Source of the DNA: Lentzea nigeriaca
GTDB taxonomy: Bacteria > Actinomycetota > Actinomycetes > Mycobacteriales > Pseudonocardiaceae
Direction of reading: 5' to 3'
Assembly (NCBI RefSeq): GCF_016907955.1
Contig: NZ_JAFBCX010000014.1
Span: forward strand, 62,001 to 126,000
Length of the DNA: 64,000 bases
Positions 17,906 to 26,631 of this stretch are shown here, piece by piece. The notes under the pieces were generated by a model, which saw nothing but the letters and a program-made list of their open reading frames with translations, had not been told where the DNA came from and did not search any database. Position 1 is the stretch's first letter. The number at the start of each line of letters is the position of its first letter. Both the position numbers and the translations under genes were made by a program.

Positions 17906-19306
17906 ATGCATCGCAGGGTTGCGCTGATCGCGTTCGTGGTCTGCGCGTTGGTCGCGGGGTGCGGAAGCAGGCTCACCGACGAGCAACGCGCGGCACTCGC
18001 CGTGCCTCTGGGCGGCGGAGCGGGCACCCAGCAGGGCACGGCGCCGGGTGAGGACGGTGCGGTCGCCGGCACCGACGGCACCGCGGGGCAGCCCGGCGCC
18101 ACGAACCCGCAGCAGCCGAACCAGCAGCCGAACCCGCCCGGCAGCATCGCCGGCGGCTGTCAGGGCACCGGTGGCGCCACGGACAAGGGCGTCACCGCGG
18201 GCGAGATCACCATCGCCAACATCTCCGACATCAGCGGCCCGGTGCCCGGCCTCTTCCAGGCGGCGCAGCAGGGCACGAAGGCGTTCGTCGAGTACTTCAA
18301 CGCCACGCAGGGCGCGATCTGCGGTCGCAAGCTCAAGCTCGTGTCGTTCGACTCGCGCACCGACAGCGGCGGCGACCAGCAGGCCACCTCCCAGGCGTGC
18401 GAGCAGGCGTTCGCGCTCGTCGGCTCGATGTCGGGCTTCGACCAGGGCGGTGGGCCGGCCGCCACCGGGTGCGGCATCCCGGATCTGCGCGCCTCCACGG
18501 TCACGGTGCAGCGGCAGCGCACGCCGGTGAGCTTCGGCGTCGCGTCCAACGTGGTGAACCTGGTGTCGTCGGCATACCCGGACCTGATCAAGTCGAGTTT
18601 CCCGAACGCCGCGAGCGCCGCGTCGTTCCTCTACCTCAACGTCGACGCGAGCTCCCAGAACGCCCGCAGCATGCAGAAGGCGGCCGAGCAGCGCGGCCTG
18701 AAGTTCGTGTACACGCAGGCGATCGACATCGCCGACGTCAACTACGCGCCCTACGTCGCGAAGCTCAAGGAGACGGGCGCGAAGATCGTGTACTGGATGG
18801 GGTCGGCGCAGTACGCGGTGCGGTTGCAACAGGCCATGCGGCAGCAGGGTTACACGCCGGAAGCGTTCATCACCGACCCGTCGGCCTACGACGCGCAGTA
18901 CGTCCGGCAGGGCGGGGCAGCGGTCGACGGCACCGTCGTCTACACCAACGGCGGGATGTTCGAGGAGAACAACCCACAGGTGGCGCTGTACAAGCAGTGG
19001 CTGGCGCGGGTGGCGCCCGGCGCGGCGCCCTCCTACTTCGGGATGTTCGCGTGGGCGGCGGCGCGGTTGTTCGTCCAGCTCGCCGCGAAGATCGGGCCGC
19101 AGCTGACGCGCAAGGCGATGCTGGACCAGGTCCGCGGGGTGCACGACTTCACCGCGGAGGGAATGGTCGCGCCACAGGACGTCGGAGGTAAGCGGACGTC
19201 CGCGTGCATGTCGCTGGTCCGGTTGAAGGGCGGGACGTGGTCGCGGCTCGCACCCGCGTCCGGGTACTCGTGCGGTGCGTTGATCGACACCGGGGTGGGC
19301 GGATGA
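17906..19306 (+). CDS. Liv-type ABC transporter substrate-binding lipoprotein
   Basis: A 466-residue protein with lipobox LVAGC (Cys19), then a long Gln/Pro/Gly-rich linker (to about residue 85) and a type-I periplasmic-binding fold of the branched-chain amino acid (Leu/Ile/Val) family: EITIANISDISGPVPGLFQAA, KAFVEYFNATQGAICGRKL, YWMGSAQYAVRLQQAMRQQG. The solute need not be an amino acid; this family also serves amides, aromatic acids and steroid-derived acids. First gene of a tightly overlapping operon (its stop overlaps the permease start as ATGA). Two KstR-like boxes lie upstream. Confidence 0.9.
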   Translation: MHRRVALIAFVVCALVAGCGSRLTDEQRAALAVPLGGGAGTQQGTAPGEDGAVAGTDGTAGQPGATNPQQPNQQPNPPGSIAGGCQGTGGATDKGVTAGEITIANISDISGPVPGLFQAAQQGTKAFVEYFNATQGAICGRKLKLVSFDSRTDSGGDQQATSQACEQAFALVGSMSGFDQGGGPAATGCGIPDLRASTVTVQRQRTPVSFGVASNVVNLVSSAYPDLIKSSFPNAASAASFLYLNVDASSQNARSMQKAAEQRGLKFVYTQAIDIADVNYAPYVAKLKETGAKIVYWMGSAQYAVRLQQAMRQQGYTPEAFITDPSAYDAQYVRQGGAAVDGTVVYTNGGMFEENNPQVALYKQWLARVAPGAAPSYFGMFAWAAARLFVQLAAKIGPQLTRKAMLDQVRGVHDFTAEGMVAPQDVGGKRTSACMSLVRLKGGTWSRLAPASGYSCGALIDTGVGG

Positions 19307-21120
19307 CCGCCCTGCTGGCGTACACCATTTTCGGCCTGGTCACGGGAGGCGCGTACGCCGTCGTCGCCGGCGGGCTCGTGCTGACCTACAGCACGTCCAA
19401 GGTGTTCAACGTCGGTCACGGCGCGATCGGCATGGTCATGGCGTTCCTCTACTGGGAGCTCGCCGAGAACCGCGGCCTGCCGCAGTGGCTCGCCCTGCTG
19501 ATCGTCGTCGGCGGGTGCGCGCCGCTGTTCGGGCTGCTGATCGAACGGTTCGTGATGCGCAGGCTAGCGGGAGCGCCGGTCGGCATCACGCTCGTCGCGG
19601 GCGTCGGCGTGCTGGTCGGGCTGATCGGTGCGGCGCAGGCGATCTGGCCTCCGCAGGCCCGGCCCGTGCGGCCGTTTCTCGACCAGTACGGCGTCCACAT
19701 CGGACAGTCGTTCGTCAGCGGGCACGACCTGGTCACGCTGCTGTGCGCGGTGCTCGTCGCGGGCGGGCTGTACATCCTGCTGAACCGGACGCGGACCGGT
19801 CTCGCGATGCGGGCGTGCGTCGACGCGCCGGAACTCGCCGCGTTGTACGGCACGCGGCCGTACCGGCTGTCCGCGCTGAGCTGGGCCATCGGGTCGGCCT
19901 TGGCGGCGTTGGGCGGCATTCTGCTGACACCGGTGGTGCAGCTCGACTATGTGACGATGACCTTGCTGGTGATCACCGCCTACACCGCGGCGCTGGTCGG
20001 TCGGCTGCGCAGTCTGCCGTGGACGTTCGTGGGAGCGCTCGGGCTCGGCCTCGTGCAGTCCTACGCGGTGGCCTATCTGCCGTCCTCGCCGTTCTGGATC
20101 GCGTTCCGGGCGGCGATTCCGGCGTTGCTGCTGTTCGTCGTGCTGCTCGCGATGCCGCAGTCACCGTTGCGGATCGGTGGTGTGCGGGGATCGCGCGGGG
20201 TGGCGGTGCCGACGGGTCTCGCCACCGGTGTCGGTGCCGCGATTTTCCTGGGCGTGGTCCTCGCGCTGGCGTTGCTCGTGGACGGCGTCGTGGCGGGGCA
20301 GCTCGCGCTGGGACTGGTGTTCGGCATCGTGCTGCTGTCGATGGTGCTCCTCACCGGGTACGGCGGAGTGGTGTCGCTCGGGCAGTTCACGTTCGTCGGC
20401 GTGGGCGCGGTGACGGTGGCGCGGCTGGGCAGCTCCTCGCCGCTCGCGCTGCTGGCGGGTGCGGCGGTCGCGGCGGCGATCGGTGCGCTGATCGCGTTGA
20501 CGGTGTTGCGGGTGAGCGGGCTGTACCTGGCGCTGGCCACGCTCGGGTTCGCGCAGCTGATGGACAAGCTCGTGCTGCAGTCGCCCATCGCGTTCGGGGT
20601 GCGCGGCAGCCTCCAGGTGCCGAAGCTGGTCGGTTCCCCTGCCGCGCAGCTGATCCTGGCCGCCGGAGTGTTCGCGGTGGTCGGAGCCGGTGTGCTGGCG
20701 GTTCGGCGTGGCCGGCTCGGGCGGCGCATGATCGCGGTCAAGGACAGTTCGGCGGCGTGCGCGACGCTCGGCATGAACGTGCGCTGGATCCGGGTCTGGG
20801 TGTTCTCGCTGTCGGCGGCGATCGCGGGGCTGGCGGGCGGGCTCTTCGCGCAGCTGCGGGAAACCGTTGCGGCGAGCGACTTCCAGCTGTTCAACAACCT
20901 GCCGCTGCTGCTGTTCGCGGTGATCGCAGGGGTCACGTCGGTGTCCGGCGCGGCGCTCGGCGGGCTGCTGCTGATGCTGCTGCCGGTGCTGCAGAGCGGT
21001 TTCCCGGCGTTCGCGGGCGCGGCGGTCGTGCTGCTCGGCGTCGCGGCGGCCGGGCTCGCGCGTGATCCCAACGGCCTGGTCAGCTGGTTCTTCCGAGCCT
21101 GGTCCTGGCGGCGCGCATGA
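19303..21120 (+). CDS. Fused LivH-LivM ABC transporter permease
   Basis: A 605-residue membrane protein starting at ATG 19303, which overlaps the preceding stop. The N-terminal half is LivH-like (LLAYTIFGLVTGGAYAVVAGGLVLTY, STSKVFNVGHGAIGMVMAF) and the C-terminal half is LivM-like (LALGLVFGIVLLSMVLLTGYGG, VVSLGQFTFVGVGAVTVARLG, GRRMIAVKDSSAACATLGMN). The two permeases are normally separate subunits; here they are one polypeptide of about 18 hydrophobic segments. It should form the membrane channel with the two following ATPases. Confidence 0.9.
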   Translation: MTALLAYTIFGLVTGGAYAVVAGGLVLTYSTSKVFNVGHGAIGMVMAFLYWELAENRGLPQWLALLIVVGGCAPLFGLLIERFVMRRLAGAPVGITLVAGVGVLVGLIGAAQAIWPPQARPVRPFLDQYGVHIGQSFVSGHDLVTLLCAVLVAGGLYILLNRTRTGLAMRACVDAPELAALYGTRPYRLSALSWAIGSALAALGGILLTPVVQLDYVTMTLLVITAYTAALVGRLRSLPWTFVGALGLGLVQSYAVAYLPSSPFWIAFRAAIPALLLFVVLLAMPQSPLRIGGVRGSRGVAVPTGLATGVGAAIFLGVVLALALLVDGVVAGQLALGLVFGIVLLSMVLLTGYGGVVSLGQFTFVGVGAVTVARLGSSSPLALLAGAAVAAAIGALIALTVLRVSGLYLALATLGFAQLMDKLVLQSPIAFGVRGSLQVPKLVGSPAAQLILAAGVFAVVGAGVLAVRRGRLGRRMIAVKDSSAACATLGMNVRWIRVWVFSLSAAIAGLAGGLFAQLRETVAASDFQLFNNLPLLLFAVIAGVTSVSGAALGGLLLMLLPVLQSGFPAFAGAAVVLLGVAAAGLARDPNGLVSWFFRAWSWRRA

Positions 21121-21809
21121 GCATGTTGCGGGTGGAGGGCGTGACGGTCCGCTTCGGCGAGGTGACCGCGATCGACGACGTGACGCTGTCGGCCTCGCCC
21201 GGTGTCACCGGGTTGATCGGTCCCAACGGCGCGGGCAAGACGACGTTGTTCGACGTGATCAGCGGACTGCGCAAGCCCTCCGCTGGTCGGGTACTGCTGG
21301 ACGACGCCGACATCACGGCGAAAGGGCCGCACCAGCGGTCCCGGCTGGGCGTGGCGCGGACGTTCCAGCGCCTCGAGGTGTTTGGGTCGCTGACCGTGTG
21401 GGAGAACGTCGTGGTGGCGCTGGAAAGCCGCCGCAGGTCGTCCCGGCTGGCGTCCGAGCTGCTGGACCGCGTCGGGATCGCGGAGTTCGCCGCGAACCAG
21501 GCCGACACCGTGCCGACGGGTGCCGCGCGGCTGCTGGAGCTGGCCCGCGCGCTGGCCACCGATCCTCAGCTGCTGTTGCTCGACGAGCCGTCGTCCGGGC
21601 TCGACCGCGCCGAGACCGACGCGTTCGGCGAGCTGCTGCAACAGCTCAGTGCCGAAGGACGCGCCGTCGTGCTGGTCGAGCACGACATGGACCTCGTCAT
21701 GAACTACTGCGACCACGTGCACGTGCTGAACCTGGGACGGCTTCTCACGTCCGGCACCCCTTCCGAGATCCGCTCGCACGAAGGCGTTCGGGAGGCCTAC
21801 CTCGGATGA
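21117..21809 (+). CDS. Liv-type ABC transporter ATPase 1 (LivG-like)
   Basis: A 230-residue ATPase. Walker A is GPNGAGKT (35-42), Walker B is LLLLDEPSSGLD, the H-loop is VLVEHDMDLV. The signature position reads VPTGAARLLELARAL instead of an LSGGQ-type motif, so the signature is degenerate, as is tolerated in some LivG proteins. Start ATG 21117 overlaps the permease stop as ATGA. It drives uptake together with the next ATPase. Confidence 0.9.
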   Translation: MSMLRVEGVTVRFGEVTAIDDVTLSASPGVTGLIGPNGAGKTTLFDVISGLRKPSAGRVLLDDADITAKGPHQRSRLGVARTFQRLEVFGSLTVWENVVVALESRRRSSRLASELLDRVGIAEFAANQADTVPTGAARLLELARALATDPQLLLLDEPSSGLDRAETDAFGELLQQLSAEGRAVVLVEHDMDLVMNYCDHVHVLNLGRLLTSGTPSEIRSHEGVREAYLG

Positions 21810-22459
21810 TCGACCTGATGGACGTCCACGCCGGGTACGGCAGGATCGAGGTGCTACGCGGAGTCACGCTGAACGTGACGCGCGGCACCGTCACGGCGTT
21901 GCTCGGCCCGAACGGCGCCGGCAAGTCGACGCTCGTCAAGGTCCTCAGTGGACAGTTGCGGGCCTCCAGCGGACACGTCCACCTGGGCGGCGTGCACGTC
22001 AACGACGCCGCTCCGGACGAGCTGGCCCGCGCGGGCCTGTGCACGATCCCCGAAGGCCGCGCGATCTTCCCGAACCTCACCGTCGCGGAGAACCTGAGAC
22101 TCATGCGCGGCGACCCCGACGTGGTCTACGAGCGGTTCCCGAAGCTGAGGGCGCGGCACAAGCAGCTCGCGGGCTCGATGTCCGGCGGTGAGCAGCAGAT
22201 GCTCGCGTTCTCCCGCGCACTGATCACCGACCCGGCGGTGCTGGTGATCGACGAGCTCTCGATGGGGCTCGCGCCGGTGATCGTCGCCGAGCTGTACGAG
22301 GTCGTGAAGGAACTGGCCGCGACCGGGGTCACGATGCTGATCGTCGAGCAGTTCGCGGAGACCGCGTCGGCCGTGGCCGACCAGGTCGTCGTGATGGCGC
22401 ACGGCGAGATCGCCGCGGACGACGACCTCGCTTCCGTCTACTTCGGAGGGACATCGTGA
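21806..22459 (+). CDS. Liv-type ABC transporter ATPase 2 (LivF-like)
   Basis: A 217-residue ATPase. Walker A is GPNGAGKS (34-41), the signature is MSGGEQQMLAFSRAL, Walker B is LVIDELSMGLAP with the LivF-type ELSMGLAP ending, and the H-loop is LIVEQ, where Gln replaces the usual His (common in LivF). ATG 21806 overlaps the preceding stop as ATGA; its own stop overlaps the next GTG. Confidence 0.9.
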   Translation: MIDLMDVHAGYGRIEVLRGVTLNVTRGTVTALLGPNGAGKSTLVKVLSGQLRASSGHVHLGGVHVNDAAPDELARAGLCTIPEGRAIFPNLTVAENLRLMRGDPDVVYERFPKLRARHKQLAGSMSGGEQQMLAFSRALITDPAVLVIDELSMGLAPVIVAELYEVVKELAATGVTMLIVEQFAETASAVADQVVVMAHGEIAADDDLASVYFGGTS

Positions 22460-23706
22460 GGTACGCGCTCGTTCTGCTGCTGCTCCTGCTGTCCCCGGCA
22501 CCGGCTCGGGCAGCCGACATCGGGGGGTTCACGGTGTCGGCCCGCGCGGCACCCGTTTCCGTTCTGCTGCACACCGACCTGCTGCCGGTGCCCGCCGAAC
22601 CGCAGGGCGAGGTGTACCTCTCGTACACCCAGACCGAGCTCGGTTCCGGCCCGATCGGCCGCTCGCTCGCGAGCTCGCTCTGGCCGGGCGCGGCCGTCGG
22701 CACCGGGCTGCCGCAGCTGCTCGGCTTCGCGTATCCGGTGCAGGCCAACGCGGCGCATCCGGGCGGTCCCGCCGACGAGTCGAAGTCGGGCATGCGGGCG
22801 TCGGCTGGAGCCGCGAAGGCCGAGTCCTCCGCGGGTGCCAAGCAGGAGGTGCCGTTCCTGCTCACCGCGGACGGCCTCTCCTCGAACAGCGTGAGCTCGG
22901 TGTCGGGCACCGAGGCGCGCTCGACCGCCGTGACGTCCGCGCACACGCTGTCGTTGCTCGCCGGGATGATCGTGCTGTCGGGCGTGCGGTTCGAGTCGGT
23001 CGCGGTCAGCGACGGCAGCAAGGGAAGCGGCACCAGCACGTTCTCCGTCGCCGAGTTCACCGTGCTGGGTCAGAAGTTCCCGGTGCGCTCACCCGCCGCA
23101 CCGCCGGACGGCCTGCTGAAAGCGTTGGAACCGTTGGGGATCACGCTGACGTGGCCGACTTCCTCGACCAAGCTCGAAGGAACGTCCGCCACCTCCAGGA
23201 GCACCGGGCTGACGCTGACCGTCGACGTGCAGGCGTTGCGCACCAAGCTGGGGCTCGGCGGCATCCTGGACGGCGTCGTGGCACCGTTGCTGCCCAAGGA
23301 ACTCGTGCCGCTGCTGAACCCGCTGCGCAAGATGGTGGTGATCGTCGGCGACACCGAGGCGGTCGCCAACGCTTCCGCCGCCGAGCCGTTGACGCCGCCG
23401 GATGTGCCTGCGCCGCAAGCGCCTCTCGCGCCGCCGCCCGCCGCGGGCGGTCAGTCCCCGCTGCCGGGGTCACCGCCGCTGGCCGGGGTCGTGCCGCCCA
23501 AGACCGTGACGCCGGTGGCGTCGGCTCGCGCGAAACCCCGCTCGTTGCTCGACTTCCCGGGCGTGCCGGCCCTGCTGGTGCTCGCCGGACTCGGTGTCGC
23601 CGCGGCGGGAGCGTTCGGCATGAAGTCGTTCGGGGCCTTCCTGCTCGGTGGCGCCCCTTGTCCCTCCGGACACCCGACCGGTGTCCCCGACCTGCGCAAC
23701 GGGTGA
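22456..23706 (+). CDS. Exported protein of unknown function in the transporter operon
   Basis: A 416-residue protein with a clear signal peptide (RYALVLLLLLLSPAPARAADI). The mature part (residues 21-310) is a Ser/Ala/Thr/Gly-rich beta-type domain with no cysteine cluster; a Pro-rich linker (about 320-355: PPDVPAPQAPLAPPPAAGG) leads to one membrane helix (about 372-398: GVPALLVLAGLGVAAAGAFG) and a short tail. So it is an extracellular domain on a C-terminal anchor. The GTG overlaps the livF stop as GTGA, so it is cotranslated with the transporter. It may present or accept the substrate at the cell surface; that is inference from context. Confidence 0.8.
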   Translation: MRYALVLLLLLLSPAPARAADIGGFTVSARAAPVSVLLHTDLLPVPAEPQGEVYLSYTQTELGSGPIGRSLASSLWPGAAVGTGLPQLLGFAYPVQANAAHPGGPADESKSGMRASAGAAKAESSAGAKQEVPFLLTADGLSSNSVSSVSGTEARSTAVTSAHTLSLLAGMIVLSGVRFESVAVSDGSKGSGTSTFSVAEFTVLGQKFPVRSPAAPPDGLLKALEPLGITLTWPTSSTKLEGTSATSRSTGLTLTVDVQALRTKLGLGGILDGVVAPLLPKELVPLLNPLRKMVVIVGDTEAVANASAAEPLTPPDVPAPQAPLAPPPAAGGQSPLPGSPPLAGVVPPKTVTPVASARAKPRSLLDFPGVPALLVLAGLGVAAAGAFGMKSFGAFLLGGAPCPSGHPTGVPDLRNG

Positions 23707-23710
23707 AGCC

Positions 23711-24019
23711 ATGACCATGCAGGACCGGCGCCGCGCACGGATGCGCAGCGGGCTCGGGTTCATCGGCACGATGCTGATGACGGCGGGGATCGCGGCGATC
23801 CTCTTCGCGTGGTGGGGTGTCGCCCACACCGGGTACGTGTGGGAGCAGATCCCGTACGTGGTCTCGGGCGGGATCCTCGGGGTCGGGCTGATCGGGATCG
23901 GTGGGTTCCTGTACTTCGGCTCTTGGCTGGTCAAGCTGCTGGAGGAGCAGCGGCAGACCACGTACGCGTTGCTCCAGCTGCTGGAGGAACGTGACGCGGA
24001 GCGGGTGAATCTGGGCTGA
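23711..24019 (+). CDS. Small two-helix membrane protein ending the transporter operon
   Basis: A 102-residue protein starting at ATG 23711, five bases after the preceding stop. It has a basic N-terminus (QDRRRARMRSGLGF), two membrane helices (about 14-34 and 46-68) and a charged, probably coiled-coil C-terminus (LLEEQRQTTYALLQLLEERDAERV). No family recognised. Its place in the operon suggests a structural partner for the preceding exported protein or for the permease. Confidence 0.75.
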   Translation: MTMQDRRRARMRSGLGFIGTMLMTAGIAAILFAWWGVAHTGYVWEQIPYVVSGGILGVGLIGIGGFLYFGSWLVKLLEEQRQTTYALLQLLEERDAERVNLG

Positions 24020-24026
24020 CGGAAAG

Positions 24027-24040
24027 AGGGAGCGCTCCCA
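24027..24040. promoter_or_regulatory. CelR/CebR-like operator upstream of the chitinase gene
   Basis: AGGGAGCGCTCCCA differs only at the first base from TGGGAGCGCTCCCA, the 14-bp operator of the LacI-family cellulose/cellobiose repressors CelR (Thermobifida) and CebR (Streptomyces). It lies 92 bases before the chitinase ATG and 7 bases after the preceding stop. A 12-bp palindrome with no loop is a poor terminator, so the operator reading is preferred. Confidence 0.65.
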
Positions 24041-24070
24041 CAACTCACGGTCTGTTCACGCACTTGAACG

Positions 24071-24086
24071 TGTGGTCCAGACCAGT
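24071..24086. promoter_or_regulatory. DasR-responsive element (dre) of the chitinase promoter
   Basis: TGTGGTCCAGACCAGT contains the core TGGTCCAGACCA, which matches the 12-bp element of Streptomyces chitinase promoters and the dre bound by DasR, the GntR-type N-acetylglucosamine regulator. TAGCGT (24087-24092), a likely -10 hexamer, follows directly, so the box sits in the -35/spacer region. Confidence 0.7.
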
Positions 24087-24131
24087 TAGCGTGCTCGCCA
24101 TCACGTTCCCCCTGCACGTGAATGGAGCACC

Positions 24132-25466
24132 ATGAAGAGGTTCCGCTGGCAATTCCTGACCCTGGGTCTGGCGATGGCAACCGTGGTCGGAGGCGTTGTC
24201 GCCGCCCCAGCGAGCGGCGCGACGGGCGTGACGGCGACGTTCACCAAGACGTCGGAGTGGGGCAGCGGCTACGAGGCCAAGTACACGATCTCCAACGGCG
24301 GCTCGTCCGCACTCTCGTCGTGGACCGTCGAGTTCACGCTCCCGAGCGGACAGTCGATCGGGTCGCTGTGGGACGGCAGCTACACCGCGAGCGGACAGAA
24401 CATCACGGTCCGCAGCACCTGGAACGGCAACGTGCCGGTGGGTGGTTCGGCCAGCTTCGGCTTCGTCGTGAGCGGTTCCGGCGGCAGCCCGTCCAACTGC
24501 AAGGTCAACGGCGGATCGTGCGACGGCACCGGGCAGCCCCCGACGACCACGACCACCACCACGACGACGACCACGTCGAACCCGCCGCTGCCCGGCACCG
24601 GACGCGGCGCGCCCTACCTGTACCTGGGCTGGGGCAACCCGCAGAGCGCCACGCAGGTCATGAGCTCGACCGGCGTCAAGTGGTTCACCCTCGCGTTCGT
24701 GCTGTCCGGCGGCGGATGCGCACCGGCGTGGGACGGCCAGCGTCCGCTCACCGGTGGCGTCGACCAGCAGACGATCAACTCGATCCGTGCGGCCGGCGGT
24801 GACATCGTGCCGTCGTTCGGCGGCTGGAGCGGCAACAAGCTCGGGCCGAACTGCTCGACGCCCGAAGCGCTGGCCGGGGCGTACCAGCAGGTGATCAACG
24901 CCTACGGGCTCAAGGCGATCGACATCGACATCGAGAACTCCGACGAGTTCGAGAACACGACGGTCCAGGACCGGATCATCACCGCGTTGAAGATCGTCAA
25001 GCAGAACAACCCCGGCATCCAGACGATCATCACGTTCGGCACCGGCACCACCGGCCCGAACTTCTACGGTGCCAGGCTGATCGACCAGTCGAAGGCGCTG
25101 GGCGCGAACATCGACATCTTCACGATCATGCCGTTCGACTTCGGCAGCTCCAACATCCGCACCGACACCATCGGCGCGGCCACGGGGCTGAAGAACAAGC
25201 TGAAGTCGACCTTCGGCTGGAGTGACGCCGAGGCGTTCAAACACGTCGGCATCTCCGGCATGAACGGTCTGTCCGACCAGCGCGAGCTCACCTCCGTGGA
25301 CGACTGGACCGCGATCCGCGACTGGGCGAAGTCGAACGGCCTCGGCCGGCTCGCCTTCTGGTCGGTGAACCGCGACCGCGGCGGCTGCGACGGACAGGTC
25401 GCGGCCAACTGCTCGGGTATCCAGCAGGCGGATCTCGCGTTCACCCGCGTCACCGCCGGTTTCTGA
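24132..25466 (+). CDS. Secreted chitinase: CBM2 + GH18
   Basis: A 444-residue protein. A signal peptide (to about residue 31) is followed by a family-2 carbohydrate-binding module (about 34-128, with SSWTVEFTLPSGQSIGSLWD and the binding tryptophans), a Thr-run linker (about 137-149), then a GH18 barrel (about 160-440). The catalytic strand reads KAIDIDIEN, where the final Glu is the acid of the DxxDxDxE motif. VKWFTLAFVLSGGGCAP, DIVPSFGGWSG and IMPFDFG are typical of the actinobacterial ChiC/ChiD-type branch. It should hydrolyse chitin outside the cell. GGAG precedes the ATG. Boxes for both a CelR-like and a DasR-like regulator lie upstream. Confidence 0.93.
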   Translation: MKRFRWQFLTLGLAMATVVGGVVAAPASGATGVTATFTKTSEWGSGYEAKYTISNGGSSALSSWTVEFTLPSGQSIGSLWDGSYTASGQNITVRSTWNGNVPVGGSASFGFVVSGSGGSPSNCKVNGGSCDGTGQPPTTTTTTTTTTTSNPPLPGTGRGAPYLYLGWGNPQSATQVMSSTGVKWFTLAFVLSGGGCAPAWDGQRPLTGGVDQQTINSIRAAGGDIVPSFGGWSGNKLGPNCSTPEALAGAYQQVINAYGLKAIDIDIENSDEFENTTVQDRIITALKIVKQNNPGIQTIITFGTGTTGPNFYGARLIDQSKALGANIDIFTIMPFDFGSSNIRTDTIGAATGLKNKLKSTFGWSDAEAFKHVGISGMNGLSDQRELTSVDDWTAIRDWAKSNGLGRLAFWSVNRDRGGCDGQVAANCSGIQQADLAFTRVTAGF

Positions 25467-25475
25467 GCGACTGCG

Positions 25476-25512
25476 AGCCGTCAGCGCCATTTATTCGGTG
25501 GCGCTGACGGCT
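25476..25512. terminator. Terminator after the chitinase gene
   Basis: Perfect 14-base arms (25476-25489 and 25499-25512) around a 9-base AT-rich loop begin 10 bases after the chitinase stop codon. Confidence 0.8.
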
Positions 25513-25518
25513 TAGCCT
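25513..25518 (+). promoter_or_regulatory. -10 hexamer before the MFS gene
   Basis: TAGCCT ends 6 bases before ATG 25525, the geometry of a leaderless promoter. That ATG opens the MFS reading frame but meets a TGA after five codons. The hexamer overlaps the end of the terminator stem. Confidence 0.4.
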
Positions 25519-25596
25519 TGTGCCATGCGTCGACGACATTGATCTTCATCTGATCTGACCCGAACCGCTACGGCGTGGGCGTGGTGCACGCACCTC

Positions 25597-26631
25597 GTGC
25601 CCATCTACGCGCTGTACGCGTTGCTCTTCGCCGACAGTGGACTGTCGGACGCGTCGATCTCCGTGCTGCTCGCGATCTGGTCGACCACGGCCGTCGTCTT
25701 CGAGGTGCCGTCCGGCGCGATCGCCGACCGATTCTCGCGGCGGAGCTCGTTGATCGCTTCCGGTGTGCTGCAAGCGTTCGCGTATGCCGACTGGGTGCTC
25801 TTCCGGTCGTTCTGGGGATTCGCGATCGGCTTCGTGCTGTGGGGTCTCGGCGGAACGCTCACCTCGGGCGCGTTCGAAGCCCTGCTCTACGACGGTTTGG
25901 CAGCCAACGGCGACGAGGCCGAGTACGGACGGCTCAACGCCCGTGTCGACACCATCGAGCTGATCGCCCAGGTTCCGGTGGCCGTGGTGGCCACGGCGCT
26001 GTTCGCGTTCGGCGGTTATCAGCTGGCCGGCTGGGCTTCCGTCGCGATGTGCCTGCTGTCGTCCGTGATCGCGTTGCGGTTCCCGGAACCTCCGCGCGAA
26101 TCCGCGGAGCACGAGAGCTACTTCGCGACCCTGCGGACCGGCCTGTGCGCATCGGTGCCGATCAAACGCGCGGTGATCGCGGTGGCGCTGGTGTACGCGA
26201 TCGACGCGTTCGAGGAGTACTTCACGCTGCTGGCCCAGGACTGGGACGTGCCGACGGTGTGGGTGCCGCTCGCGACGATCGGTGTGCCCTTGCTGGGTGC
26301 GGCCGGTGCGTCGCTCGGCGGCAGGTTGCCCTTCCGTGGCTGGGTGCTGTTCGCCTCGGGCGTCGTGCTGATCGTGGCCGCAGCGCTGGCCGTGCCGGTG
26401 GCGATCGTCCTGTTGGGACTGTTCTACGGGCTGTACCGGTTCGTGCTGGTGCAGATCGAGACCGAGCTGCAGCACCGGATCGAGTCGGAGGCCCGTGCCA
26501 CGGTGACCTCGGTCGCGGCGATCGGGTCGGAGTTCGTGGCGTTCGCGGTCTACGGGCTGTGGGTGCTCGGGTCGGCCTTCGCGGTTGGTGCGCTGATCCT
26601 GGTGGTGGCGTTCGTGGTCCGGCGTCAATGA
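25597..26631 (+). CDS. MFS transporter with an interrupted N-terminus
   Basis: A 344-residue 10-12-helix major facilitator. The family A motif is VPSGAIADRFSRRSSLIAS and the gene is otherwise intact. The first usable start is GTG 25597, but in-frame coding-like sequence (LTRTATAWAWCTHL) lies before it, and further up an ATG at 25525, in the same frame and right after a -10 hexamer, gives only MRRRH before TGA 25540-25542. So the original start was probably 25525, and the current protein begins about 24 codons late, inside the first helix. Substrate unknown. The 3' end overlaps the next, converging gene by 7 bases. Confidence 0.75.
   Translation: MPIYALYALLFADSGLSDASISVLLAIWSTTAVVFEVPSGAIADRFSRRSSLIASGVLQAFAYADWVLFRSFWGFAIGFVLWGLGGTLTSGAFEALLYDGLAANGDEAEYGRLNARVDTIELIAQVPVAVVATALFAFGGYQLAGWASVAMCLLSSVIALRFPEPPRESAEHESYFATLRTGLCASVPIKRAVIAVALVYAIDAFEEYFTLLAQDWDVPTVWVPLATIGVPLLGAAGASLGGRLPFRGWVLFASGVVLIVAAALAVPVAIVLLGLFYGLYRFVLVQIETELQHRIESEARATVTSVAAIGSEFVAFAVYGLWVLGSAFAVGALILVVAFVVRRQ

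Noticed and set aside
24028-24039. GGGAGCGCTCCC as an ordinary terminator
   Set aside because: A 12-bp palindrome without loop or T-run is a weak terminator, and the match to the CelR/CebR operator is 13 of 14; a minor role in termination cannot be excluded.
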